Below, piece by piece: positions 30,008 through 39,943 of a stretch of DNA of 57,937 nucleotides. The position numbers and the translations under genes are program-made. The notes under the pieces are model-generated. The model saw only the letters and a program-made list of their open reading frames with translations. It ran no database searches and was not told the DNA's origin. Source of the stretch: Candidatus Omnitrophota bacterium (lineage in GTDB: Bacteria; Omnitrophota; Gorgyraeia; 1-14-0-20-64-10); NCBI GenBank assembly GCA_016201735.1, contig JACQCH010000053.1, positions 1 to 57,937 on the forward strand, read 5' to 3'. Every line of letters begins with the position of its first letter. Position 1 is the stretch's first letter.

Positions 30008-30472
30008 CTAGAAGTCGAAGGATTTCTGCGGATTTTCTTCCCGAATTCTCTTTGAGACATCCGTCAGAAATCCCTTGGCAACCTTTTCTCCATCTTCAAA
30101 TTCCTTCTTGGTAGCCTCGTAGGGGCCTGGTTCGTAGATCAACTGATGTCGTTTCCTTCGCATATGGTCATAAAAATGGATTTGCTCTTCATACCCTTTG
30201 CCCAAGATATAGCCCATGCAGTGGATTACAGTTCTGTGCTTCCCTTTCATCTCCGGACGAACCCCCGAAACCGCCATGTAAGCAAGTCCCACATGTAGCA
30301 TGCAGTCATAAAGGAGCGTGTAGGCCGCGTCCAAATCGGCGGATCGAATAAATTGGGCAGACGAAAGATCCTTCCTTGCCCGCCTCAAAAGATTTTCAGC
30401 GGACTGAAAATTGACAGGGCAAGGCTTAATGCTTTCCTTCAGATCCTCTGGAATTTCTTTGGGGATGCTCAT
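30008..30472 (-). CDS. HEPN-domain protein (putative toxin)
   Basis: NLLRRARKDLSSAQF...DAAYTLLYDCMLHVGLAYMAVSG...HMRRKRHQLIYEP; overlaps upstream MNT gene. Confidence 0.75.
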   Translation of the reverse strand: MSIPKEIPEDLKESIKPCPVNFQSAENLLRRARKDLSSAQFIRSADLDAAYTLLYDCMLHVGLAYMAVSGVRPEMKGKHRTVIHCMGYILGKGYEEQIHFYDHMRRKRHQLIYEPGPYEATKKEFEDGEKVAKGFLTDVSKRIREENPQKSFDF

Positions 30473-31037
30473 GGAGACTGCCTTTAAGAATACTGTGCGG
30501 CTCTCTTAAGACGTGAGCTATAAATCCTTCCCTCTTTCCCATTTTTCTTTTAAACTCTTCGGGCGAAAAAATTGCCGGATTGATCTCTCGGCCAAAAAGC
30601 GTTTCGAGCTTGGATAACTGCGTATAAAAATTATTCAGCTTCCCATCGGATACGATAAGAAGATCGATATCACTCTCTCCCTTTTCCGTGCCCTTCGCAA
30701 AGGAACCGTAAATAAAGGCGGACTGAATTTCACTCCACTTGTTGACCAACTCCCTCAAGGCACCCTCGATGCCGGATGTTTTTAGGATGAGAGACTTCAG
30801 TTCCGGAAAGAGGGCGTGCTCCGGATTGATCGAGAAGAGGACCAGGTTCCCTTTCTTTTCTCTCTTAATGAGTTTGTCATGAATAAACCTGGACAACTCC
30901 CGCCGAACATTTCCGGGAGAGGTTCCTACTAAACGGGCTAATTCTGAAAGATAGTAGTTCCTGCTCGGATTTGAGAAAAGGAGGCCTAACAGCTTTCGGC
31001 GAATGCGGGACTTCGTAAGATAAAGGGACTCAAGCAT
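30426..31037 (-). CDS. HTH + minimal nucleotidyltransferase (MNT) protein (putative antitoxin)
   Basis: N-terminal winged-HTH YYLSELARLVGTSPGNVRRELSRF; IYGSFAKGTEKGESDIDLLIV. Confidence 0.82.
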   Translation of the reverse strand: MLESLYLTKSRIRRKLLGLLFSNPSRNYYLSELARLVGTSPGNVRRELSRFIHDKLIKREKKGNLVLFSINPEHALFPELKSLILKTSGIEGALRELVNKWSEIQSAFIYGSFAKGTEKGESDIDLLIVSDGKLNNFYTQLSKLETLFGREINPAIFSPEEFKRKMGKREGFIAHVLREPHSILKGSLHEHPQRNSRGSEGKH

Positions 31038-31043
31038 ATGCTT

Positions 31044-31079
31044 ACTCCGATTTGAGTAAGATCTTACTCAAATCGGAGT
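31044..31079. promoter_or_regulatory. perfect 36 bp palindrome over the MNT gene Shine-Dalgarno
   Basis: ACTCCGATTTGAGTAAGATCTTACTCAAATCGGAGT equals its reverse complement; 7 nt from ATG at 31037. Confidence 0.85.
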
Positions 31080-31094
31080 CGGAATGCAACTGTT

Positions 31095-33386
31095 TTACGC
31101 GGAGAAGAGGATCAGGCGGGCTTTCCCCTGGGAATCGGTGACCAGCTCCGCCCCGAGGAATTGGGAGCCCACCGGCAGGGAGGCAAAGATTCTGGCCAGA
31201 AGCAGAGCCGGGTCCAGTTTCCAGATCTCGACGAAATAGAGATCGTGCACCGGCAGGGCGCGTGGATTCTCCTCCACATAATCTCCCAGGCCTTTGTCAT
31301 TGAGAATGAGCCCCATTTCCTCCCAGCGTTGTCCCGGGAATAAGGGAAGGCGCTTCAGCTCAAAGCGGATCCCCTCCGGCTGCTTCAAGAACCTTTGAAC
31401 CTCCTCGAAGAAACGGGGCCCCCCTCGAACGTACAGGGTGATCACATCGGGAAGCGAAATCTCCGTCACCCGAACGTTCCGCCGGCTCAGCCAGTCCCTC
31501 ACCCGCTCCTGCCGCCCCTCCGGCAATGCGGCCAGGGAACCAGCGTATTTTTCCAGAACCAGCTCGGGCTGCTCCAGCCGGCGCTCCTCCAGGCCGGCGA
31601 GGGATGGCAATGTCGGCGGGGGCCAGGTGGCGGATTCGTGCAAGCGGCGGTCCAGTTCTTGAGAAAGCTCCGCTCCCCAGAGGAAAATCTCTTCCAAGAG
31701 GGACTCCCGTCCGAGAAAAGAGGCGTTGGGCTTAATCAGTAGGAAACCCCGATTGAAATAAGCCACCGCTTGGCCCTCTTTCTTTAACATCAAGACCAAG
31801 TCAGAAGGGAAGTAGCTCCTCTCCTGCTGAAAACCTTTAAAATACACCGTTCTCTGGTCTGGGGTATCTTCCAGGAGCCGTTGGGTAGACAACACCTGCC
31901 TGAGCTGTCCTGTTGTGACCAAGGGGAAACCGTGTCTCTCATAATCTCCAGTGCGGATCCCCCGTCCAAAGCGCTGTCCCCATTCTCTTCCCCGAAGTAT
32001 CTCTTGAATCTTTGGAGATTGCTTAACCCTCTGAAGGAAAAGTTGCCATGTCTCCGGATTTGAAAACAGCGGTTCTGTCGAGAAAAAGCGCCCTTTCGGC
32101 TCGGTCTTTAAAACAACATCTCGCCACGAGCCACCCAGCGCTTTCTGCAAGGCCTGATCCAGATGATCTAAGAATCCTTCCGGAAGATCTCCCAAGGGAA
32201 TCGCCGTCTGAATGAGCGGCAATTCGTGATAGATTCCTCGATAATCCGGGTAGATCGAACTTGCCTCCAGCCACAGTGGAGATTGAACCTGGCCAGAGGA
32301 ATTTAGACGGAGCTGCCCTCCTAAAGCGGGCCACGACTCAGGAGCAATAAGAGGGTAATGGAAGTGCAGTTCCCGCTGCTCGGGAGATCCTGGCACTTCA
32401 TAGACTATCCAAGGGAGTTTCCGAGAATCTGTTATATCGAGGACTTCGCCAGCTAGGACCTCCTGCTCTGGGGGGAAAAAACGAAGCGCCCGACGGATTG
32501 CTCTCTGAACCATATCCTCAATCCATTCCCCTGGAGCCCGCAACGCGTTGAGCCCATCGACAACGGCACGATCCAGCTCTCTAAATTTTTCCTCCTCCAG
32601 GCCGGCGGCGTTTGAACCGCCGCTCTCCAGATCCAAAGAGCTCTCCATCAAAACGGCGACCTTCAGAAACTCATCCATAAGCTGGTGCCAGGAATCTATC
32701 GAGTTCTCTATATTCTTTAAAAACAGATCAATCTGGAACTGCTGCTCTTCCCTGCTCATGCCGGGCGGCATTTGGTCAATCCCCAGTTTTTCCAGGAAGA
32801 TAACCAGCAACAGCAGGGGGATGCTACTTTGAACAACCGGAAAGAAGTCGGACGTCAAGTGAAGCCATCCCTCCAATATCTGCTGAACTTTCGGAATGGC
32901 TCTGATCTTCACCTTTTCTACTCGCGCCAGCCGAATCAAAGCGGAGAACCGCCGGTATCCGGAGCCGATCCCATCGATGTTCTTCGGAGATTCCTCCAGG
33001 AAGACCGAGACCATCTGCAATGTCTCTGCCGCGGAAAATCCGCCGGATGTTTCATGAATCATTGGATCCGCTACTTTCAAAAATCTCTCCCATTCCTCTT
33101 TCCCCTTTAGGAGCGGATGGATCAGCCACTCCCCCAGCCGCAGGGCCGCCTGCTTAACGGTTTCCGGAGTTCCCGTCCGGAGCCACTCCAGCAGTTCCCG
33201 GACCTGCGGATCTTGTGCCTCTTCCATTCCGGCAGCGGCCGTGGGGCGAATACGTTCGGCCAACTCTGAAAGCCGAGATGCCTCTTGGGAAGATTCGCTG
33301 CGCAACGCCAAGGCGGGAGAAGGCACGAGGAATGACAACGTTAACAAAAGGGCTGTGATTCGGAACAACAAAAGATCCCGGCTCAT
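31095..33386 (-). CDS. large secreted protein of unknown function
   Basis: Signal LLLFRITALLLTLSFLVPSPALALRSESS; TAAAGMEE motif. Confidence 0.6.
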   Translation of the reverse strand: MSRDLLLFRITALLLTLSFLVPSPALALRSESSQEASRLSELAERIRPTAAAGMEEAQDPQVRELLEWLRTGTPETVKQAALRLGEWLIHPLLKGKEEWERFLKVADPMIHETSGGFSAAETLQMVSVFLEESPKNIDGIGSGYRRFSALIRLARVEKVKIRAIPKVQQILEGWLHLTSDFFPVVQSSIPLLLLVIFLEKLGIDQMPPGMSREEQQFQIDLFLKNIENSIDSWHQLMDEFLKVAVLMESSLDLESGGSNAAGLEEEKFRELDRAVVDGLNALRAPGEWIEDMVQRAIRRALRFFPPEQEVLAGEVLDITDSRKLPWIVYEVPGSPEQRELHFHYPLIAPESWPALGGQLRLNSSGQVQSPLWLEASSIYPDYRGIYHELPLIQTAIPLGDLPEGFLDHLDQALQKALGGSWRDVVLKTEPKGRFFSTEPLFSNPETWQLFLQRVKQSPKIQEILRGREWGQRFGRGIRTGDYERHGFPLVTTGQLRQVLSTQRLLEDTPDQRTVYFKGFQQERSYFPSDLVLMLKKEGQAVAYFNRGFLLIKPNASFLGRESLLEEIFLWGAELSQELDRRLHESATWPPPTLPSLAGLEERRLEQPELVLEKYAGSLAALPEGRQERVRDWLSRRNVRVTEISLPDVITLYVRGGPRFFEEVQRFLKQPEGIRFELKRLPLFPGQRWEEMGLILNDKGLGDYVEENPRALPVHDLYFVEIWKLDPALLLARIFASLPVGSQFLGAELVTDSQGKARLILFSA

Positions 33387-34636
33387 GTGCCGGATTCCCA
33401 GCTGGAGAGGTATTTCTTTTGCTCGGGAGTAAGCCGGTCGATCGCGACACCGCGGCTTTTGAGTTTAAGCCCGGCGATCTGGCGGTCGATCTCCGGCGGA
33501 AGGCGATAAACTTCCGGGGAAAGTTTTTTGTGGTTCTTGGCCAGCCACTCGGCGGAAAGGGCCTGGTTGGCGAAGCTCATGTCCATGACAGCGGCCGGGT
33601 GCCCTTCCGCGCAGGAAAGGTTGACGAGCCGGCCTTCGCTTAAAACGAGAACCCGCTTGCCGTTCTTCAGCGTGTATTCGTTGACCTGCGGCTTGACCGT
33701 CCGCACCTTCCTCGCCATCCGCTTCAGGGCTTCGAGATCAATCTCCACGTTGAAGTGGCCGCTGTTGGCGACGATCGCCCCGTCCTTCATCCGCCGGAAG
33801 ATGCTTCCGGAGATCACCCGGATATCTCCGGTCACCGTGATGAAGAGATCCCCTTTCGCGGCCGCTTTCGCCAGCGGCATCACCTCGTAGCCGTCCATCA
33901 TCGCCTCCAGGGCCCGGATCGGGTCCACCTCGCAGACGATCACGTGGGACCCCATCCCTTTTGAACGCATCGCCACTCCCCGCCCGCACCAGCCGTACCC
34001 GCAGACCACAACGGTCAACCCGGCCAGGAGCAGGTTTGTCGCCCGGAGGATTCCATCCAGGGTGGATTGCCCGGTTCCGTACCGGTTATCGAACAGGTAC
34101 TTGGTCTGGGCGTCGTTGACCGCCACGACGGGAAATAAAAGTTTCCCTTGGGCGGCCAGGGCCTTCAAACGGATCACCCCGGTCGTGGTCTCCTCGGTGG
34201 AACCCAAAACGTGGGGGGCCAGTTTCCGGTGGGTTTGGTGGATGGTGGAAACCAGGTCCGCTCCGTCATCCATGGTGATCTGCGGGCGGGCCGCCAGGGC
34301 TGAAAGGATGTGGCGGTAATAGGTCTGCCGGTTCTCTCCCTTGCGGGCGAAGACGGAAAATCCGTCCGCCGCCAGCGCTGCGGCGACGTCATCTTGGGTG
34401 GAGAGAGGATTGGAAGCGCAGACTGAAACGATTGCCCCACCGGAGCGCAGGGCATGGATGAGCTGGGCTGTTTCCGTCGTGACATGAAGGCAGCAACTGA
34501 TCCGCAGGCCCCTTAAGGGATGCTCCCTTTTGAAGCGGGCCTGAATTTGCGCCAGGACCGGCATGAAGCGGCCGGCCCACTCGACGCGGGCACGGCCTTG
34601 GGGGCTGAGAGAACGGCTGGTGATGTCGGACGGCAT
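33383..34636 (-). CDS. ahcY: adenosylhomocysteinase
   Basis: VVCGYGWCGRGVAMRSKGMGSHVIVCEVDPIRALEAMMDGYEV; DNRYGTGQSTLDGI. Confidence 0.95.
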   Translation of the reverse strand: MPSDITSRSLSPQGRARVEWAGRFMPVLAQIQARFKREHPLRGLRISCCLHVTTETAQLIHALRSGGAIVSVCASNPLSTQDDVAAALAADGFSVFARKGENRQTYYRHILSALAARPQITMDDGADLVSTIHQTHRKLAPHVLGSTEETTTGVIRLKALAAQGKLLFPVVAVNDAQTKYLFDNRYGTGQSTLDGILRATNLLLAGLTVVVCGYGWCGRGVAMRSKGMGSHVIVCEVDPIRALEAMMDGYEVMPLAKAAAKGDLFITVTGDIRVISGSIFRRMKDGAIVANSGHFNVEIDLEALKRMARKVRTVKPQVNEYTLKNGKRVLVLSEGRLVNLSCAEGHPAAVMDMSFANQALSAEWLAKNHKKLSPEVYRLPPEIDRQIAGLKLKSRGVAIDRLTPEQKKYLSSWESGT

Positions 34637-34639
34637 TTA

Positions 34640-35911
34640 TTACCGGGCGATTCTTCGGATGGAACCGGCGTGCCGGATGGAACCGGACTGCCGGACTGGA
34701 ATGGGAACCACGGCTCCCCCTCGATGATTCAGAGAATGCTTGACGCTGGCGCTGCCGCTCTGGGAGACCGCCTTCTTGAACGCATCCACCTTATCCAGCT
34801 CCTCCCAGGTGAACCCGTTTTCATTCCGCCCGAAGTGTCCGTAGGCGGCGGTTTTCTTGTAGAAGGGCCGGCGCAGTTTCAAATCCCGGATGATCCCGCC
34901 CGGCGTCAGGTCGAAGGACTGACGGATCGCTTTCTCCAAGACCGGTTCGGGGAGTTTTCCCGTCCCGAAGGTATTGAGCATCACCGAGACCGGTTCCCGG
35001 ACGCCGATGCAGTAAGCCAGCTGGAGCTCGCACCGGTCGGCGAGCTTCGCGGCGACGATGGTCTTGGCGATGTAGCGGGCCATGTAGCTGGCGGAACGAT
35101 CCACCTTGGTCGGATCCTTGCCGCTGAAAGCGCCGCCCCCGTGCCGGCCGAACCCACCGTAGGTATCCACGATGATCTTGCGGCCGGTCACCCCGGTATC
35201 GGCCATCGGCCCGCCGACCTCGAACCGGCCGGTGGCGTTGATGAAGTACTGTGTGTTCCGGCTGACAAATTCCTTCGGGAGGATCGGATCGATCACCTGT
35301 TCCCGGATGTCCCGGCGCAGTTTCGGAGTGGCAACCCGGGTGCTGTGGTGCGCCCCGATGACGACCCCGGTGACCCGGACCGGCTTGTTGTCGACGTACT
35401 CGACGGTCACCTGGGATTTTCCATCGGGCCGCAGGTAGGCAAGGGTTTTGTTCTTGCGCACCTCGGCCAGCCGCCGGGCCAGCCGGTGGGCCAGCATGAT
35501 CGGAAGCGGCATGAATTCCGGAGTCTCGTTGGTGGCGTAGCCGAACATCATTCCCTGATCTCCGGCCCCGCCGGTGTCCACCCCCAGGGCGATGTCGGGA
35601 GACTGTTCCTGGATGGCGGTGACCACCCCGCAGGTCCGGTAGTTGAAGCCGACCTCCTCGTGATCGGTGTAGCCGATCTCCCGAATCACCTCCCGAACAA
35701 CCTTGGGAACTTCCACGTAACAGCTCGTGGTGATCTCACCGGCCACCACCACCAGCCCCGTGGTCAGCAGGGTCTCGCAGGCGACGCGGCCCTGCGGATC
35801 CTTCTCAAAGATTGAATCCAGGATGGCGTCGGAAATCTGGTCGGCCATCTTGTCCGGATGGCCTTCGGTGACGGACTCGGAGGTGAACAGGTACCTTGTT
35901 TTTGCGCTCAT
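34640..35911 (-). CDS. metK: S-adenosylmethionine synthetase
   Basis: [49 protein letters not shown]. Confidence 0.96.
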   Translation of the reverse strand: MSAKTRYLFTSESVTEGHPDKMADQISDAILDSIFEKDPQGRVACETLLTTGLVVVAGEITTSCYVEVPKVVREVIREIGYTDHEEVGFNYRTCGVVTAIQEQSPDIALGVDTGGAGDQGMMFGYATNETPEFMPLPIMLAHRLARRLAEVRKNKTLAYLRPDGKSQVTVEYVDNKPVRVTGVVIGAHHSTRVATPKLRRDIREQVIDPILPKEFVSRNTQYFINATGRFEVGGPMADTGVTGRKIIVDTYGGFGRHGGGAFSGKDPTKVDRSASYMARYIAKTIVAAKLADRCELQLAYCIGVREPVSVMLNTFGTGKLPEPVLEKAIRQSFDLTPGGIIRDLKLRRPFYKKTAAYGHFGRNENGFTWEELDKVDAFKKAVSQSGSASVKHSLNHRGGAVVPIPVRQSGSIRHAGSIRRIAR

Positions 35912-36642
35912 GGATAAGACTCCTGTGCTTGTGTATAGGAAGCTAAGTCGCCGATATCAAACCACGGGCCGCGAAACGGATAAGCGAATACCGGTACCTT
36001 CGGTATCAACCAGTGGATGAAGGACCCGAGGGTATCTGCGGACTGCTTCGAATCGACGTATTCTAACACCCAGCGAACCGATTGGCGCGGAAAAAAATAG
36101 ACCGCCGTGGAGATCAGGGCGGAGGTCGGATGGGCCGGTTTCTCCTCCAGGGAGAGGACCCGCTCCTTCTTGACGGTGAGAACCCCGTAGCGGCTGGCGA
36201 GGGATCGGTCGGGCAACTCGTAAATGCCCAGCGTCACCCCGGGCCCCTTTTCTTTGGCGAACCGGACGAACCCTTTTAAATCGTCCGGAAACAGGTTGTC
36301 GCTGCCCAACACCAGAAGGTCCTGATCCAAGGATTCGGCCCGGATCCCAAATACCAGGTCCCCGATCGACCCCAGCCGGTTCTCTTCGGAGGTGGAGCCG
36401 TCGTCGAGCACCGCCCAGGGGACGGGCGCCTGAGCCGACGAGAGCCACTCCTGAAACTGCCCCGCGTACCGGTGGTTGGAAACGAAGACCCATCTCTGGA
36501 TGCCCAGTTCCGGGGGGTTGAGTTTCTCGATCAGATGCTGGAGAATCGGTTTCCCCTGGATCGGCAGGAACGCCTTGGGGACCTCCTTGGTCAACGGATA
36601 CAGCCGGGTCCCGTACCCGGCCGCCAAAATCAGCGCAACCAT
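35908..36642 (-). CDS. nucleotidyltransferase (sugar-1-phosphate thymidylyl/uridylyltransferase-like)
   Basis: [41 protein letters not shown]. Confidence 0.85.
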   Translation of the reverse strand: MVALILAAGYGTRLYPLTKEVPKAFLPIQGKPILQHLIEKLNPPELGIQRWVFVSNHRYAGQFQEWLSSAQAPVPWAVLDDGSTSEENRLGSIGDLVFGIRAESLDQDLLVLGSDNLFPDDLKGFVRFAKEKGPGVTLGIYELPDRSLASRYGVLTVKKERVLSLEEKPAHPTSALISTAVYFFPRQSVRWVLEYVDSKQSADTLGSFIHWLIPKVPVFAYPFRGPWFDIGDLASYTQAQESYP

Positions 36643-37670
36643 TTCTTTAATGCTTCGATTCGTTCGACCGGTGTGGGGTCCGTCCGATAAAGAAGAGCCA
36701 AGTAGACGCTGGTAAAATCTCCCAGGGCGATCATCTTCAACATTCTCTCCAAGAAAGAGGCCCCCGCGACTTGAATCTTCAGGGCCTGGGCGCCTTGGGA
36801 AAGGATGATCCGTCGGGTAAATTCCATCCGCCGCCAGACCCGAGGATGAATGCTTGGGTCCATCAGAAACAGGGCCGTCATCTTTTTGATCAGCGCCGGG
36901 GGATGAACCCATCCGGAAATTTCATTGTGGGTCGCTTCCGGGAACAAATGGTGGAAGGCCAATGCCTTGGCGTTCTCTTCCAATTGGGTGCGCCATCGAT
37001 AGGTAACCGCCTCCCACCCACCCGAGGCCCCGTACAGGACGGGAAGCCGCCCCTTCAAGCGCCGGGCCAGTTTCTTGGCCGGGTTCGATGAACTGCCGAT
37101 GGAAGGGCCCAGTCGCTGCTGGATGAACCGTTTTAAAGAGGCGCAGGCGGCCTCTACACGCAGATCCCTTTTCGCCGCCCACCCCAACCGGACGCAGAGC
37201 CCTAAGGGAGCGAACGCCAAGTAACCCAGTGCCGCCCGGGGAGGCAACCCCTGAGGGATCCGGAGGAGAGGAAATTTATTTCTTCGGGCGAAGACCGCCA
37301 AGCGCCCGCCCGAGGTGATCGCCGCGAGCCGGGCTCCTCGACGGACCGCCTCCTTCACGGCGGCCAAGGTCTCCTCGGTGTTGCCCGAATAACTGCAGGC
37401 GAGAACCAATGTCCGGCGGTCCACCCAAGCCGGAATCGTGTAGGTCCGGTTGACGGCGATCGGGTGAGGGATCCGATCCTGGAGAATTCCCTGGACGAGG
37501 TCCGCCCCAATGGCCGAGCCCCCCATCCCCAGAACGAGGAGATTTTCCGAATCGGCCCAGCGGGAGGGGAGGGACCACCGAAGTCCCATCTCCCATCCCT
37601 GCTGGCATTGGCCGGCCAAAGCGGAGATCTTTCTCAGCAGTTCGCCCCGGTCCACCCGATGCCGCGTCAC
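36630..37670 (-). CDS. bifunctional phosphoglucose/phosphomannose isomerase-like SIS protein
   Basis: LLVLGMGGSAIGADLV, ACSYSGNTEETLAAVKEA, HNEISGW; GTG start at 37670. Confidence 0.8.
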   Translation of the reverse strand: MTRHRVDRGELLRKISALAGQCQQGWEMGLRWSLPSRWADSENLLVLGMGGSAIGADLVQGILQDRIPHPIAVNRTYTIPAWVDRRTLVLACSYSGNTEETLAAVKEAVRRGARLAAITSGGRLAVFARRNKFPLLRIPQGLPPRAALGYLAFAPLGLCVRLGWAAKRDLRVEAACASLKRFIQQRLGPSIGSSSNPAKKLARRLKGRLPVLYGASGGWEAVTYRWRTQLEENAKALAFHHLFPEATHNEISGWVHPPALIKKMTALFLMDPSIHPRVWRRMEFTRRIILSQGAQALKIQVAGASFLERMLKMIALGDFTSVYLALLYRTDPTPVERIEALKKWLR

Positions 37671-37819
37671 CCCGCCCCTCCGGAGTTGCGGCTCCGCTCC
37701 TGCAGGAGCGGAGCCGATGTGCCGAAGGCACAAATGCCCTCGGCCATCTCTCGTTTAACGACTCCATAAGAATCCAAATTGCAACCTATGCCGAGGGCAT
37801 CACTCCGGAGGGGCGGGGT
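37669..37819. mobile_element. 151 bp nested inverted-repeat element with perfect 18 bp termini
   Basis: ACCCCGCCCCTCCGGAGT (37669-37686) / ACTCCGGAGGGGCGGGGT (37802-37819); inner GGCTCCGCTCCTGCAGGAGCGGAGCC palindrome and ATGCCCTCGGC/GCCGAGGGCAT. Confidence 0.8.
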
Positions 37820-39615
37820 CATATCAGCTCCGGGATCAGCTCCCGGAGACGCTTCCTGGCATAGATCTCCACCTCTCTCCCCGTCGACAGGCGGAACGAT
37901 TCCTTCACCACTTCCTTGGCCAGGAAGGTGGGGACGGCGCGGACGATCTGCTTGATCCGCAGGACATTCGCGGGGCTCATCGAGAAACTATCCAACCCCA
38001 TCCCCAAAAGCAAGAGGGCCAGCGCCGGCTCCCCCGCCATCTCCCCGCACATCCCGACCCAGAGATGGTGCTCATGGGCCACCTCAATGATCTGCCGGAT
38101 GAGCCGCAAGACCGCCGGATGCGCCGGCTCATACAGGTAAGCGATCTTCTCATTGACCCGGTCCACCGCCAGGGCATATTGAATCAGATCGTTGGTCCCG
38201 ATCGAAAAGAATTTGACGTGATTGGCCAGAAGATCCACGGTCACCGCAGCCGAGGGGACCTCGATCATCGCCCCCACTTCCAGGTTGGGGTCGAACCGCT
38301 TCTTTTCCTTGATCAGTTCTTTCTTCACCTCTTCCAGGATCCGGTTGGCCGACTGAAGTTCATCCACCCCGGAAATCATCGGGTACATGAGCTTGATCTT
38401 CCCAAAGACCGAGGCCCGCAGGATCGCCCGAAGCTGGACCTTGAACAGGTCCGGGCGGGCCAGGCAGAACCGGATCGCCCGCCAGCCCAAGAAAGGGTTC
38501 ATCTCGCGGGGCATCCGCAGTTCGGAAAGAAATTTATCTCCCCCTAAGTCGATGGTCCGGATGATCACCGGATGCGGATGGATGGCCTGGGCGACGTGCC
38601 GGTACGCCTTGAACTGTTCCTCCTCCGTCGGCAGGTCCTTGCGGTTTAAATAAAAGAATTCCGTCCGGTACAGCCCGATCCCTTCGGCCCCGTGGGCAAT
38701 CACCGAGGGAATCTCTTCGGGAAATTCGATGTTTGCGGTTAAATGGACCCGGTGGCCGTCCGGCGTCTCCGCCGGCAGGTCCCGGATTTTCAGCAGGGCC
38801 TGGTCGATCGTCTTGAGTTTCTGCTTCAGGGCTTGATACGTCTTTAAGGTCTGGGAATCCGGATGGACGATCACCGTCCCATTGGTCCCGTCCACAATCA
38901 CCGTGTCTTCGGGCCGGATGCGGCGGGTGGCCCCCTCCAACCCCACCACGGCGGGAATTTCCAGGGACTTGGCCATGATCGCCGTGTGGGAGGTGCGGCC
39001 GCCGATATCGGTCAGGAACCCGATCACATGCTGGCGGTGCATCGTCGCAGTATCGGAAGGGGACAGATCGTACGCCACGATCACCACCGGCTCCGTCAGC
39101 TCCTCCAGAGACCGGCGCTTCGAACCGGTGAGGTTGCGCAGGATCCGCCGGCCCACATCCTGCAGGTCGCTGGTCCGTTCCCTCAAGTACTCGTCCTCCA
39201 CCCGGGAGAAGGCCTCGATGTATTTCTTCAGGATCTCTGAAAAAATGAATTCCACGCAGAGGGGTTCTTTCTTCAAGCGGGCCACCACCTCCTCAATCAG
39301 AGCCCGGTCCTCCAACACCATCAGATGGGCGTTGAAGATCTCTCCGTGCTCCGCCCCGATCTCTTTGGAGATTTTCGACTGAATAACCAGGATCTCCCGC
39401 CGGGTCTTGATGAGGGCTTCTTCAAAACGGGCGATCTCCCCCGGAACGGCGGCGGCGGAAACCGTCTTGCGGGAGAAGGGGAGCTCCTCGCTGTCCAAGA
39501 GAAAGGCCTTGCCGATGGCGACCCCGGGCGAGGCAGGAATCCCTTGGAAGCGCTGGGACTCCTGGCGCGGCGATCGTTGGGAGGTCTTGGAACTCTTCGG
39601 GCGATAAGGGACCAT
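37819..39615 (-). CDS. ptsI: PTS enzyme I (phosphoenolpyruvate-protein phosphotransferase)
   Basis: IGFLTDIGGRTSHTAIMAKSLEIPAVVG; GIGLYRTEFFY; CGEMAGEPALALLLLGMGLDSFSMSP. Confidence 0.93.
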   Translation of the reverse strand: MVPYRPKSSKTSQRSPRQESQRFQGIPASPGVAIGKAFLLDSEELPFSRKTVSAAAVPGEIARFEEALIKTRREILVIQSKISKEIGAEHGEIFNAHLMVLEDRALIEEVVARLKKEPLCVEFIFSEILKKYIEAFSRVEDEYLRERTSDLQDVGRRILRNLTGSKRRSLEELTEPVVIVAYDLSPSDTATMHRQHVIGFLTDIGGRTSHTAIMAKSLEIPAVVGLEGATRRIRPEDTVIVDGTNGTVIVHPDSQTLKTYQALKQKLKTIDQALLKIRDLPAETPDGHRVHLTANIEFPEEIPSVIAHGAEGIGLYRTEFFYLNRKDLPTEEEQFKAYRHVAQAIHPHPVIIRTIDLGGDKFLSELRMPREMNPFLGWRAIRFCLARPDLFKVQLRAILRASVFGKIKLMYPMISGVDELQSANRILEEVKKELIKEKKRFDPNLEVGAMIEVPSAAVTVDLLANHVKFFSIGTNDLIQYALAVDRVNEKIAYLYEPAHPAVLRLIRQIIEVAHEHHLWVGMCGEMAGEPALALLLLGMGLDSFSMSPANVLRIKQIVRAVPTFLAKEVVKESFRLSTGREVEIYARKRLRELIPELI

Positions 39616-39622
39616 CGCTCGC

Positions 39623-39943
39623 TTAAGAGTGCCTGAGGATGCTGACCACGGTGGGCAGATCCCGGTGAGAGAGAAGCTGCTCGAGGGAGGCGAGGGCTTC
39701 TTTCGCATCAGGACCCTGGACCATGAGCTCGATGGGAGACCCCCGCTCCGCCGCTAACGTCAGAACTCCCATGATCGATTTTCCATCCACCACGTTCCTC
39801 CCTTTTTTCAGCCGGACCGTGGACTTGAATTGTTTAGCCACTTTCACAAAGAGGGCCGCGGGGCGGGCGTGGAGTCCCTGATGATTGCGAATCTGCAGCC
39901 GTTTCCTGAGCAACGGCGGCGGCGAGGGTTTTTTAACAGGCAT
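39623..39943 (-). CDS. ptsH: HPr family phosphocarrier
   Basis: QGLHARPAALFVKVA (active His) and GKSIMGVLTLAA. Confidence 0.9.
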   Translation of the reverse strand: MPVKKPSPPPLLRKRLQIRNHQGLHARPAALFVKVAKQFKSTVRLKKGRNVVDGKSIMGVLTLAAERGSPIELMVQGPDAKEALASLEQLLSHRDLPTVVSILRHS

